From contig JAPTOF010000007.1 in assembly GCA_028554755.1 (NCBI GenBank), forward strand, positions 1,334,001-1,398,000: 64,000 bases of DNA, read 5' to 3'. The position numbers were made by a program, and so were the translations under genes. Source of the DNA: Cordia subcordata (Eukaryota; Streptophyta; Magnoliopsida; Boraginales; Cordiaceae). The notes under the pieces are model-generated. The model was given only the letters and a program-made list of their open reading frames with translations, searched no databases and had not been told where the DNA came from. This document shows positions 12,653-24,079 of the stretch, piece after piece. The stretch's first letter is position 1. Every line of letters begins with the position of its first letter.

Positions 12653-12997
12653 CCGACTAACCCAAGTTAGGGAAAGAAAAAAGAATAGAGAGAGAGAGAG
12701 AATAAGGGTCAAAGCCAAACACCAAACCGGACCTGAGACCAAACAAAGCCAACCAAAACACTGACGATCTCCGACAAACAAGACGAAAGAAAGAAGCAAA
12801 CATACCCGGCGGCAACAAAAATAACCAAGGCTTCCCATCACTGATTTTCCTTGCCAAAGATACCAAGGAAGCACAAGCACCAAAAGAGACTCATCAAGAT
12901 CCAAACCCATTGACAACCAAACAGTCGCCACAGAGGAACAATACAAAAAACAAATGAGGATGAAATTTTCCTTGGGTCCTCCGTGTTCAAGTCGAGC

Positions 12998-13101
12998 CCA
13001 TGACACCCCTCCCAGGCTTGGCCCCCACCATGGCTCACTTTACTCTTGCCCGTGACACCTCTCCCAGGCTTGGCCCCCACCATGGCTCACTTTACTCTTG
13101 C
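12998..13101. repeat. Two-copy 52-bp tandem repeat
   Basis: Units starting TGACACC at 13001 and 13053 are nearly identical through CTCCCAGGCTTGGCCCCCAC and CTCACTTTACTCTTGC. It lies in otherwise gene-free spacer. Confidence 0.85.
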
Positions 13102-14400
13102 TTTTTCGCCTTTTGTCCTCTCCCCTCGTGCCTTTCCTTTGTGCTTGATTTTTTTTCCCCTTATTGTTGCTGGCATGTTTCTGGGCTTAAACTCACGTCA
13201 CAAAGCTTCGTCGTCTTTATCCTTTACGTCTTAGCTATGTTCAAACCCAAGTCATTACATTCGAAGAAAATAATTTCAACTACTTGACCTACTCTCCAAT
13301 TCAAAGGGGGGAGGGCTGGGGGGGGGGGGGGGAGGGATGTTGAAGAATACTCGTGTTACAAAATAATTGCATATTAGGCAAATATACATACACAAAAGGT
13401 CTTGTTAATGCATGCATAGAAAAGTTTCGATGGTGTAATGAAATGATAATGTTAAGAGCAAGCCAAGGGCATGTACCTACGCAATTGACACTGTTGTGTT
13501 TGGCATAAACTTCTTAGAAGATGCTTACTTATTTGATGTTTTATATTAAAAAATATATATAATTTATTTTGCATTTTTTAAAAATATTTATAATAAGATA
13601 TGTTATTTATAGTTATAAAAAAAATACATCAAGAATGAATTGCTTAATAATAAGATAAAAGAAATATAATTTTGTTCTGAATTTTTCATAAAATACTTGT
13701 CATAAAATTGATTTATATCTTATAAGGAAAAAAGGGACAACAAACACATTTTGCCTCTTTCACATAAATAAAATAATAAGCTTATTCTGACCACACCACT
13801 CCGTTGAACGGAGCACTGGGTTTCTCTCCCCTCCACAGGCACTATTCTAAAAATGTCTTAGACCTCTTTTTACTTTTCACTTTATACAAAAGATGTAACA
13901 TATCTTCCATAACAAGACATGTATACTAAAATTAATAAGTAACACATCGTGTTTAACTAAGATCCTCCTGTAGTCTTCAACAAATGTTAGAAGCAGCAAA
14001 TTCCTGACCAGTCTAAATTAATTGGGAAAAATCTACTTGACTTCTTTTCCCCATTTCGCTAGGCAAGCAATATTATTCGTTATTTGACACACTCATTGTG
14101 TTTTTTAATGTTACATGGCGAAGGTGGAAAGAAATTGGTTTCTTACCTCCTTCACCCAGTGATCAGATTGGACAAATAAAACGTTAATTGAATCCTCCTC
14201 ATAACGTCAAATTAATAATAGTGAAGTCATAATAATACATGTATGAAAACAAAAATCTAAATTATCCAATGGGAAGAGCAAATAACAACTATAGACCACA
14301 CAACCACTTATCAGATAATAACAGTCAACGGCCATCAGTATCAAGTGGGGCTAAAGCTTAACTGTTGATATATAAGCATAATCACCTTTCTGGTACCAAC
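13102..14400. other. Spacer, includes G-rich tract
   Basis: A G-rich tract at about 13306-13336 contains an unbroken run of about 15 G. The remainder is AT-rich with no recognisable gene. A TATA-like element (CTATATACCC) is seen near 14400 but has no obvious downstream reading frame. Confidence 0.45.
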
Positions 14401-17130
14401 ACTATATACCCTAAATCGATCCCTTCACTTTCAATCCACTTTCTCTAGTGGGTGAGAGCTTCATATGGTCTGGTCAGGAGGGGCGTGGAAGCCACAGCCC
14501 ACCATTTCAATACCAACATAGTCAGTCACTGCCTAGTTTCCGCTTGCCAAAGAATCCCATCCCACAACAAAGTGTCACATAACTAATTGCATCCCAAAAT
14601 GACTAGTCAGATCAATTCCACATGCAATCAGTAAAAATAACAAACTCAGGATATGAGCAAGATTCAACAGTTACGAATTATCTATATCACTTCATCATAA
14701 CTCATTAGCAGATCCAACCCATTCCCGATTCCTCCCACCTCTTCCCACTCCCCCAAGCAAAACAAAAATGAGAGACAGAAACTCTCTTCCAATGTGCCCG
14801 AGGATAATGATTGAGGCAAAACAGACATGGAAACTCTTGTGATGTAAAATAATCAGGGGAAGGGAGCAGAGTGGAATATTTGCCAGTAACAGAAGGGAAC
14901 AGAACATGTAGCGAATGATAAGTCAACTCTATTTCTGTTCTTCCAAACCAAACTAAGAAAATTATAACCTAGCTCTAGCAATCATTTGAAATTCTGGTCG
15001 ACATGATCCAATATTCCATGAGAACAAGCACTAATGTTAGTAGCAAAAGTTTTCACGCTACGCCTATGAAAGAAAATGTTGCAAACCAGATTCTTCCTTG
15101 GGATGATAGTAAAATCACCTGCAAAACCCGTGCATGCAGAACCCCAGGGTGACAATCCCTCCATAGCAGGAAGTTCTTGGCCAGGATCCTCTGCTTTAGG
15201 AGAGCCACTCAAACCAAAACATAGATGACTATAACGTTTCTGGAATAATATCCTTTGTGAATGCTAGAGAAACCCGAGCAGATCAATTTACTGGCATTAT
15301 AGACAACGACTGATGAGAATGAAAGAAAATTTGAAATGGTATTATTTGTGAAATGGTATTATTTGGATGAGAAACCTTCTCCCACGTACAACGGGGCACA
15401 GCCAGACTCTCTCTTTTTCCAGAGAACAGCACAAAAGAACGCAACATTTGGTAAATGGTATGTCTTCTGAGAAAATTGCGTTTATAAAGAGCTCAAGAAC
15501 TTTCTTTTCCAAGCCTAATATGATTGAAAAGATTTTAATATGACAGCTACACTTCTACGAAAAAGGAATGTACCTCATGCCTATCCAACCATGGGATCTG
15601 CAAACTCTGAATTTGGTAGGAAAGAGGTACAAAGTATAGCAGATGAATCCTCAAAAGACTTTGTATCTATCGGGGTCAGTGAAAAATAATTGGGAGTTTC
15701 AGACACATTCAACAGTCTTCTTTTCTTTTTCCAATTGGTTGAGAACTGATAAAGCTGCCCAGTTTGAAAATAGTATCTTCAACAGCCAAAACATAAAATT
15801 CAAACTTTTTGCTTTCAAAGGTCACATTTCTTAAACTAGACAGCATGTAGTAGTTCATTATGGCATTTATCTAACGAAAAGGCTCTTTATCTAATGAGAA
15901 AAAACATTGAATTTTAAAAATTTCATCAAACAGAAAACATCGATAAGGAAAAGGAAATAGCAGCTGCCTCAAAATTGTCACTCTTGTTTGCACTGCAAAC
16001 ATTACCTGCAAGATAACTGTTACAAGATATAATACATAATGTAGGTTAGCTGACAGACAGGCCACCAGAAGTTCTTCCCCAATGAGTCACCAGAAAAATA
16101 AATAAATAATTGAATAATTCAGTTTCTTCCACAAGAACACAATTTCTGAAAAAGCCAACAAAAAATTGGAAAACCCCAGAAGAGGTGATATAGACACACC
16201 ATATATTTAAACACTAAACAATAAAGTACATTAGAAATAAATAAACTGAAACATGTTATGCAAGCCACTCAGATACATGACAAATGAAACCATCAAAGTA
16301 AAGCAATTGTCAAGGATAGTGAAAATATTGATCAAGCCTCTTAAAAATCCGAAAGGATGCATAGCCTTCGCAATTCTTTTTGAACAAAAGATACTGAAGA
16401 TACATCCATTTTAGAAAACATTACGAAGTAAGGAAGTACTAAAATAGAACGAAATTACATTTTGAAGATTCTGGTCTTTAAGCAAACAAATACGGTTTTG
16501 CTATGATAGAAACACGTCATTTGCAATTGTCCCGGAACTTCAGAATCACCAGAGTCCAAAACTAAAAGATTGATGCATTTATGAAGATATCTGCACAATA
16601 AAATGATAAGAGAATGAAAAGCTAGGTTGGGGAAAAAATATTTTAGCAGCAAAAAAGACATAGTGGGTAGCATTAGTAGTTGAAATAGACATATGGCAAA
16701 CTTCAAAAAAGTTCTCATATAATCATCAAGCCAAGGAGTTGAATGCAGCAAGCCACAAACAACATACTCTTTCCCAGAGTTTGAAAAGCATCGCCTATTT
16801 TATATCAACTGACAATTCCAGTATTCAAAGTCTTACCGCAGACATGAACTGGAATCCTGAGATCAGCAAGGCAAACCTCATACACAATATCAAAGAGAAG
16901 ATACAACTTCAAGAAGGTGCTGTTCAATCCAATTCCAATTGACCTTAACAGTAACATGGATACATCACAAACACTTTTGTACTGCTTGGAACAATTATGA
17001 ATTGTAATAAGCTGCACTTTTCTATACTTATGATCCAAAAGGTACTAGAAAATACTCCAATACACATGAGCATTGTAAGGACACCAGACTGAAGGAAATA
17101 GGGCACTAAAATAAGAATAATATCGATTTA

Positions 17131-17515
17131 GCAGATAAACCATTGACCTCTCATGATGATAATAAACAGATTACTGATCCCCATCCAGTGCTTTATAATG
17201 TAAAATTATTTTTTGTGTATTATATTAAACTACCCTGTGCAATTAGTCCTTGTGTATAAAAGGTAATTTGTACAATTGCTAGACAGCTCCCTGCCAATAA
17301 GCCATTTATTTTACATAAGACTCTTGATTTAAGCAGATAAACCATTAACCTCTAATAATAATAAACGGATACTCATTTCAATTGAGTGCTTCACAATTGA
17401 AAATTGGATTTTACATTTTATCATAGACTACCCTGTGCAATTATTCCTTGTGTACAAAGGTAATTCATATAATTACTTGACAGTTCCCCACCAATATGCC
17501 TTTCATTTTATGCTT
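17131..17515. repeat. Two-copy tandem duplication, period about 202 bp
   Basis: GCAGATAAACCATT starts at 17131 and again at 17333. The copies share CTACCCTGTGCAATTA, CCTTGTGTA and CACCAATATGCC-like blocks in the same order, with scattered substitutions and small indels. Confidence 0.8.
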
Positions 17516-17984
17516 AACATTTGTTCCAAGGAAAACATGTCAAAAGATTGTGTGTTAAGACTTGCAATAGTAAATGGTAATGTGATTCTACCGAAGTAAG
17601 CATCCTGATTAGCACCATAGAAGAACTTTCACACATAACTAAGATAACTTGACAAAATAAAAACAAAAAACAAAATATAGCAGAACTCACCAAGTGCCTA
17701 AACCCAGAAGTCTCCGGAGTACATGCTGCAAGCAGTTCCTGGAATCAATTCATAACTATCAGTCAAAATTGTCCGGACACCACGAAAAGAGTGACAATAA
17801 CCAACAAGACAAAAAAATTCAAATACACATATTCTTATCCAGTCCAGCAACTTCTATCAAGACACTTTGCAACATTTTGTTTTCTCAAAAAATAATATTG
17901 AGACCAGGGGATTCTATAACTCAGAAATTATAATATTCAAATAAAAATTGGAAGTTAATATTTAGAAGCTAAACTTGTCAGGAA

Positions 17985-18600
17985 TCTGTACCAAGGGCAT
18001 CATAATATTGCATATAGACCCACGTTTCGTTAGATGCTCAACAATTCTATCCCTGGAAAAAGTATGCAACATACTGGAAATACCTTTGTTATTTATTTCC
18101 TCCTACCCACTGTGACTGACTCTGTTTATTTTCTCAATTTTTCTTTTTCTTCTTGAGGCAGGTTCTCAAGAAGGGATGCATGAGGAAGTTAAAGAGGCTG
18201 CAAGACAGCAGAAGGCAACCTATGAAGATTTTTATTATGACAAGAAAAATTTGCAGTTCTACACCCTACAATTTTTTGACAATAGCAAAGAGGCAATATA
18301 GTTTAAAAAATGAAAATAAAATTTTAGAAAATAAAGATCTGCTGATTAGTTATAAGCACTGGGCATATAACAACTTAATGACCTCTTCCACTGGAAATTG
18401 AGATCCCCAGTACCATGAATTAGATTAAGTTAACATCACGATAAGCAAAATGAAGAGGTGAAAATGTTATCACAATCTTGCATATGGAACTAGGTTTCTT
18501 AGAGGTCCAATAACTTCATTTCTATTCACAGGAACTATCTTTGTTGTTCATTTCATCCTGCCCACTCTGTTTATTTTCCAAATTATCAAGTTCATTCTTT
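17985..18600. repeat. Direct repeat pair separated by about 300 bp
   Basis: About 17985-18145 and 18445-18600 share ATTGCATATAG/CTTGCATATGG, an AACAATTCTAT/AATAACTTCAT block, CTTTGTTATTTATTTC/CTTTGTTGTTCATTTC and CCCACT...CTCTGTTTATTTTC in the same order. The copies have diverged. Confidence 0.6.
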
Positions 18601-18886
18601 AATTAATAGTATACAATCTGGTGATGTGATTTACAAAATGACGGTTGAACTTTCTATTGGGTTGAACCAAACCTAGCATGAAACTCACTTTTTTCCTAAG
18701 ATGCATACTATGTTTAGTTGTCTACAGCTTATATCTTCTTACAAGGGAGCAAAGTGAATACAAACAGATGAAGAAACTCTTGCTTCATCAATAGCCAGTG
18801 TAAATATCAACATATATTAAAAAAATATTTGAAAAATAAAACAAGTAACAGATAAATTATACTGAGCAGCCGAGAGCTGATAGATA

Positions 18887-18895
18887 CTTACTCAC
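18887..18895 (-). promoter_or_regulatory. 5' splice site immediately after the UBA2 stop codon
   Basis: Read on the minus strand, the stop TAG (18898-18896) is followed without a gap by GTGAGTAAG, a near-consensus plant 5' splice site. Splicing here would end the coding exon exactly at the stop. Confidence 0.6.
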
Positions 18896-20380
18896 CTAGT
18901 GACCATGACCCATGTAAGGCCCACCACCCTGAGGTGGCCTGACGCCACCTTGCCCCATCTGCGGGTTCTGGTATCCTCCTTGAAGCCCTGGCTGAACTCC
19001 ATATCCGGCAGCACCCTGTCCACCATATCCACCCGGCGCTACTCCTTGGTTTCCTGGTGCACCAATCCCTCCAAGCAAATTCCCAAACCCTAATCCAGCG
19101 CCCTGTGTTGCCAGTATTGCTAACGCTTGACCAAGTGCTGGATTCAATGCAGCTGGAGCCACAGCTGGATTAAAGCCGACTGCAGAAGACCCAGCAGAAG
19201 GTGCCATCAAATGCCCTCCAGTCGATGTAGTCCCACTGGTACTGCTACTCCCGGAATACTTCCCTTTCTTAGCAGTGTGCCCATAATACTGCTGCTGAGA
19301 ATGATGATGCTGTCCCTGATGCTGCTGTTGCTGATAATACCCACTTCCCCCAGTGCCCCCTTTACCTGGCTTCGGCCCATCAACAGCCTTCTGGCAATGC
19401 AGCGTATGCCCTTCGAAATTCTTATGTGGCTCCTCTAACGCCTTCTTTGCGCTCTCAATGCTCTTATACACAAACAAACAAAACCCTTTTGGCTTCCCAG
19501 TCTGCTTATCCAACCCTAGTGGCCCTTCCTCAATCTCTCCAAACTTCGAAAAGAACTCCAACAACTTATTCGGATCCAGCTCCGCTCCCACATTACTCAC
19601 AAATATCTTCCTCTGAGTATACTCTGAAACAGGCGGGGCGGTAGGAGGCGGCGCAGGCGTGGGACCAGCTGAAGCCAGCTGGCACGAAGTCATCCTATTC
19701 CCAATCTTCTTCTGCGGCTCCTTTAACGCCCTTTTCGCCCCGCTCCTATGCTTAAACAATATAAAGCCATAACCTTTCGATTTCCCAGTGGCCTTATCAA
19801 CAACAGCCTTACAATCTTCAATCTCGCCGTACTTCCCGAAAACATCAGTTAGGGTTTCCGTCGTCGTGTCCCAACCAAGGCCATGCACGAAGATCTTGCG
19901 ATGAACCGGGTCCAAATCAGCCAGCTTTTTCACGTTTTCAATAAAATCGGGGTGCTCCGAGACCGCTTCTTTAAGCAAACTTATCAACTGGTCCTTCGTA
20001 AAAGGTTCCAGAAGCTTCTCAACCGACTCGTCCTCCTCCAAATCGTCAATTTTCTCCCCTCCGGCGCCGTTGGCCTTCGCTTGCCCACCCGAAACGCCGT
20101 CGTTCGAGCCATTATTATTATTGTTAGCACCATTTGCGTTTTCTAGGGTTTCGTTGTTTTTCGCCCCCGAAACGGCGTCGTCTTCGCCTTTATTCTCTTC
20201 ATAATCCACCTCCTCTTCGTCCCCCTCTTCGACCTCTTCTTCTACTTCTTCTTCAACTTCTTCTTCTTCTTCTTCTTCTTCGAGTGGCACCTGTTCTTGT
20301 ACGGGTTCGGGTTCGGGCTCGGGCTGAGGGGGATCGGGCTGTTGGGGTTCGGAGGTTCGGGCCTTTCGCTTCTTCGCCAT
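18896..20380 (-). CDS. UBP1-associated protein 2 (UBA2)-like RNA-binding protein, two RRMs
   Basis: Nuclear hnRNP-like proteins of this family bind U-rich RNA, interact with UBP1 and, in several plants, respond to ABA kinases or wounding. The 494-residue protein starts at MAKKRKARTS. An upstream in-frame ATG at 20518 was rejected because that extension is leader-like and the family starts MAKKRK. A proline/glutamate-rich acidic segment covers residues 17-68. RRM1 is about 162-238 (RNP2 IFVHGL, RNP1 KGYGFILF) and RRM2 about 257-333 (RNP2 IFVSNV, RNP1 KGFCLFVY). A Gln/His-rich and then Gly-rich tail ends in GPYMGHGH. The coding region is one exon, as in relatives. The stop TAG directly touches a 5' splice site, so 3'UTR introns are likely. 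The family call is firm; the choice among UBA2a, b and c is not. Confidence 0.95.
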   Translation of the reverse strand: MAKKRKARTSEPQQPDPPQPEPEPEPVQEQVPLEEEEEEEEVEEEVEEEVEEGDEEEVDYEENKGEDDAVSGAKNNETLENANGANNNNNGSNDGVSGGQAKANGAGGEKIDDLEEDESVEKLLEPFTKDQLISLLKEAVSEHPDFIENVKKLADLDPVHRKIFVHGLGWDTTTETLTDVFGKYGEIEDCKAVVDKATGKSKGYGFILFKHRSGAKRALKEPQKKIGNRMTSCQLASAGPTPAPPPTAPPVSEYTQRKIFVSNVGAELDPNKLLEFFSKFGEIEEGPLGLDKQTGKPKGFCLFVYKSIESAKKALEEPHKNFEGHTLHCQKAVDGPKPGKGGTGGSGYYQQQQHQGQHHHSQQQYYGHTAKKGKYSGSSSTSGTTSTGGHLMAPSAGSSAVGFNPAVAPAALNPALGQALAILATQGAGLGFGNLLGGIGAPGNQGVAPGGYGGQGAAGYGVQPGLQGGYQNPQMGQGGVRPPQGGGPYMGHGH

Positions 20381-20530
20381 GGCTGGAGAGCTTGGAGCTG
20401 ACGACTGAAGAGAGCAAAGCGTGTGTGTGTGTGTTTTTTTGTGTGTGCGATTGTGTGTGTAAAAGAGAGGATTAGGGTTTGGGGTTAAAAAATTGGAATA
20501 TATAATAGAGAGGGGCAAGCGAAATGTGAG
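20381..20530 (-). promoter_or_regulatory. UBA2 leader and core promoter: telo-box and TATA-like element
   Basis: On the minus strand, TTATATATTCC (about 20495-20505) is a TATA-like element, followed by AACCCCAAACCCTAATCC (about 20468-20486), which contains the plant telo-box AAACCCTA. Telo-boxes are common in promoters of growth and translation-related genes. The leader then has CA-rich repeats and ends at the ATG at 20380. Confidence 0.55.
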
Positions 20531-22755
20531 TGTCGTAAATTAAGGAAATCTCTAGGGGTAAAATTGTCCAAAATCTACTCCTGTACTTCTGATTGGGGAA
20601 GCAAATGATGCGTTTGTGGGCTCCAACTAGATATTTTCTCTCTTTTTCTTCCTTTAGTCAATAATGACTACTAGATTATGATTTCGTTTACATAGTTTTT
20701 TAAAAATATTTTTTGAGAAATAAAATATTTAATCCTTTTGAAAGATAAATTAAATATTTATTATAAAATAAATGTATTTTTTTTAAAAGCCAAATTCAAA
20801 GGGCACCTTTTTTTTCTTACAAATATAATTTCTCTTGTTACAAATATCATTGGTGGTAAAGTCAAGATTTTCTTGTTGATGAGATTCATGACGTTTGAAC
20901 ATATAGAAGAGTTATAAATAAATAAGTGTAGTTGTTTTTCTTTTATATTTTTTCTTGATATTTTAAAATCGATTGAGTAAATTAATTAATCCATCGAATG
21001 CATCTTTTTGTATAACTAATTAAAAAAATCAAATAAATTTTTTAACTTTTTTAAATTCAAAATCTACAACCGAGAGATGGGGCGCCAGCAATCTGCTGAA
21101 AAGAAGGCCACAAGAGCAGGGTAAATATTTGACACTGGTGTGGTGTCGACCAAGGACATTTCAACAACCAAATTAGTATCGATTGGTAAAAAAGTATATA
21201 AAGCGATAATTTAATAAGATAGTAGGGCATACCTCAAGTATTATGTCGGAGTAATGGTATGGCGGGATGTAAAATTCATGTAACTCATTGCCAACTAGAC
21301 TTGTAGGCATCTTATTTATGATCGATTTTCCCTGACTTATCCATAGTTTATCCTTAGGAGACTTAGCCTGCCAATCCTTGCTTTGCTTGAGATAGGAATA
21401 GCTAGAACTATTTCATGCGTATAAGAATGAGTCTGGATGAAGCTTTATTTGCATCACATGAAACCTTTTTTTCTCTAGATAAGCATATTAGAGCCATAGA
21501 CAAATGTCTAAATAGTCGAGAATTTAGTCAGAACGTGCTATGAATCTTGCCAAAATATGGGTCGTAACCTCCTATAACCAATCTGAATGGATTTGATGGA
21601 CCTTTAACCCCAAGCCACTTTTTTTTTTGTCATTACAATTTTCTAATTGGATTATATGGTTGATTCTTTGTAATTTTCATTGCAAAAATTGTTCTTCCTA
21701 TAGTAAAATAACACAATGGGGCTATTATTCTTGGCCAAACAAGGAAAAGTTGGAGACATTTTTGCTCTTCAAGCTATGGCCTTAACTCTTGTTACTATTG
21801 CACACATTATTTTCCTTGAACTCCGTAGCACCCATCATTAAAATAAAAATGGAAATACTTTTATACTAGTTACCTCTTCTTACTCGGTTGCCCCAATTGA
21901 GGACATCTTTCACATTTTCTCATGACATTTATAGTTTTGCACCATATTACTCATTCTCCTTAATTTATTGGTTGAGAACAAAATTATTTATTTCTTTTTG
22001 GTTAATTAAAAAATCAGTTCACAGAACCTAACCACTAATTGATAAATTCGAGAATGATACTCTCTAATATATATACCAGTTAAGTCAAGACTCTCAACCT
22101 AAAACGTGAGACAGGACTTAGTCTTATTCATAACTGGTGTTGTTATCCCACTCTTACCGGTGGAATGTCCTCGGGGGATTGTTTTGAATTTCATACTGAT
22201 TTTTGAGTTACTCCTTAATATTATAACTACTCCTCACATGAATAGATAAAAATTATAAAAGTACTTTTAAATCCTCATAATCTTATCTTCTAAATCTATA
22301 ATTTAGATATTTGTATTTACTTAAACTTTTAAGTTAGTCTAAAAAAGTGCATTTGTTGTCACATGCCTACTTTTCATTGCATTTCAACCAAAGGTAACGA
22401 TACAGACAACTTTATTAAACAGAGCATAGGAAAATATGTGACAAGAACAATCGAGCCAACTATTGAAGTAGCATACAGCATACTTAAATATTGATTAGTA
22501 CAAATTCAATTCATTAGTGACTGCTAAGTGTACACTTTTACACAAAAGTTAACAAAGGCTTTGCATGGACTGGAAGTAGTTTTCTAAATGCCTAAAAAAT
22601 CTGACTTTCCTAAGAAGCCACGATTACCCTTCTGACCACGCCGGAATTCCAGGGGAAAGGACAATGGTGGAGTTGAACCTCGACCCCTAACCTAGTTGCC
22701 GTCCCCATAGGAGTTGAATCTCGTCATCACTTCAGGACCAACCAATCCTGCAATT
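20531..22755. other. AT-rich spacer
   Basis: About 20683-20804 carries the end sequence AAAAGCCAAATTCAAAGGGC of the dispersed MITE-like family 1. The remainder shows no gene. About 22600-22755 is less AT-rich and directly precedes the plastid-derived block; it may be part of the same insertion, but I could not match it. Confidence 0.5.
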
Positions 22756-23200
22756 TCTGAGTCCACTTTGTCTAAGACCAGGGAAACTGTAAGTAATGCA
22801 ATTATAAATCTCATTGAGAGTTCAATCCTGGCTCAAGATGAACGCTAGCAGCATGCTTAACATATGCAAGTCAGACAGGAAGTGGTGTTTCCAGTAGCGG
22901 ATGGGTGAGTAATGCATAAAAACTTGGCCTTGAGGGGAATAATAGCTGGAAACGATTGCTGATACCCTTAGACTAAGGAGCAAAATGAGGAAGGACTCAC
23001 ATCTGATTAGTTAGTTGGTGAGGCAATAACTTACCAAGGCAATAATTAGTAGTTGGTCCAAGAGGATGATTAGCTACATTGACACTGAGACACAGCCCAA
23101 AAACCTAAAGGAGGTAGCAGTGGGGCACTTTTTGCAATGGGTGAAAGCCTGAGGGAGTAATGTCGCGTGGAGGTAGAAGGCATATAGGTCACTTGAAATA
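22756..23200 (+). pseudogene. Decayed nuclear copy of plastid 16S rRNA leader and 5' part (NUPT)
   Basis: GTCCACTTTGTCTAAGACC and AAGTAATGCAATTATAAATC match the plastid sequence just upstream of rrn16. Then come ATCCTGGCTCAAGATGAACG, GGATGGGTGAGTAATGCATA, AGTTGGTGAGGCAATAACTT and GGAGGTAGCAGTGGGGC, all clear 16S landmarks in the right order. Compared with the plastid sequence as I remember it, most changes are C-to-T or G-to-A, and a segment before CTGATTAG is deleted. It ends around CGTGGAGGTAGAAGGC. It is a non-functional nuclear insertion. Confidence 0.9.
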
Positions 23201-23740
23201 GCCCAAAGGGAAATGGCGAACAAGATAGTATGCCCTTTTCGTCTATCTTCTCCATCCCTCTTTCTCAGTCTCAAAATCAGCAGTTAGTAATTTTTAATTA
23301 TGAGCTATTTCCTACTGTTTCGATACATCTGACAGCTGACATGTGTATATGGTGAGGGTAAGTTTCTGCCATCAGTAACACTGTCACTCTGTGACACTAT
23401 ATTCTCACCATATGGCATTTGAAGAATCTGGAGACATCCCTCTCTTTTGTTGTCTTTTGATTTTCCCAGAGAAGTGTAAAATCCTGGCTATCTGAAAGTC
23501 TATCAATAGCTGATTTTCCCTCAGGTCAAGAATGTGCAAAGCCAGGCTAAGATCCGCCCTGATCTCTTCAATCCCCCTTGTGGACCACCTTGATTAGTAT
23601 ACTAATCCGCATACGCTTGATTAGTAATGATAAACATGGATCCTATAGTAATGTGAACAAAATGCTTCATGAGAATGTGTAGGCTGCAGGACAATGTTTA
23701 CAAGGCAGACACTGCCCTCGAATTCAACTTCAGTCACCAA
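23201..23740. other. Spacer between plastid insert and PPR 3' region
   Basis: No coding sequence or recognisable element is seen. Part may be the distal 3'UTR of the PPR gene. Confidence 0.4.
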
Positions 23741-24062
23741 GAGATCTGTTTGCAGAATGTTTCAATATATCAAACTTGCGTAACCATGGGGTTCAAAATT
23801 GTTGTCCACATCTGTAGGAAATTGGGATAACCTGATCCACGGGACTGGCAACCATTCAAGTAGGTTAGTCGAAAGTATCTCCAGGAAACATGCCATCTCG
23901 TGACAAAAGATCGGTTTGCACAATGCCTCTATACAACAAACTTGCATAAGCATTTCATGATCATAGTCCACGTCTGCAGGATGATAAGGGCAAAATGCAT
24001 AGTCACCATTCTTGCAGGTCGATTAGAAGTATTTCTACAGAAAACATGTCATCTCATATGCT
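23741..24062 (-). repeat. Two-copy tandem repeat in the PPR 3' region, period about 160 bp
   Basis: AGATCTGTTTGCAGAATG (23742) and AGATCGGTTTGCACAATG (23908) start two diverged units. Both contain CAAACTTGC, TCCAC(A/G)TCTG(T/C)AGGA and ACATG(C/T)CATCTC in order. The second unit ends about 20 bases before the PPR stop codon. Confidence 0.75.
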
Positions 24063-24079
24063 GAATGCACTTCTATGCA

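Larger units (their letters stand above)
14401..18886 (-). other. Region downstream of the UBA2-like gene; probable 3'UTR introns/exons
   Basis: No convincing protein-coding gene is seen in these 4.5 kb. Because the UBA2 stop codon abuts a 5' splice site, at least part of this region should be a 3'UTR intron and later 3'UTR exon(s), but I cannot place the acceptor. It contains two internal duplications: about 17131-17325 versus 17333-17515 (period 202), and about 17985-18145 versus 18445-18600. A short plus-strand open stretch after a pyrimidine tract and CAG (18160-18297) is exon-like but unrecognised. Confidence 0.4.

Noticed and set aside
12548..13006. 152-codon minus-strand frame
   Set aside because: It overlaps a MITE-like element and low-complexity sequence, runs into a tandem repeat and resembles no protein family known to me.
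20134..20475. 113-codon plus-strand frame opposite the UBA2 start
   Set aside because: It is the antisense of the acidic repeat region, giving poly-Leu/Arg; a composition artefact.
20381..20518. UBA2 start at the upstream in-frame ATG
   Set aside because: The 46-residue extension reads through CA microsatellite and telo-box leader sequence, and family members begin MAKKRK.
22820..23130. A functional 16S rRNA gene or bacterial contamination
   Set aside because: The landmarks are plastid-like but heavily mutated and deleted, cover only the 5' part, and are flanked by plant nuclear sequence.
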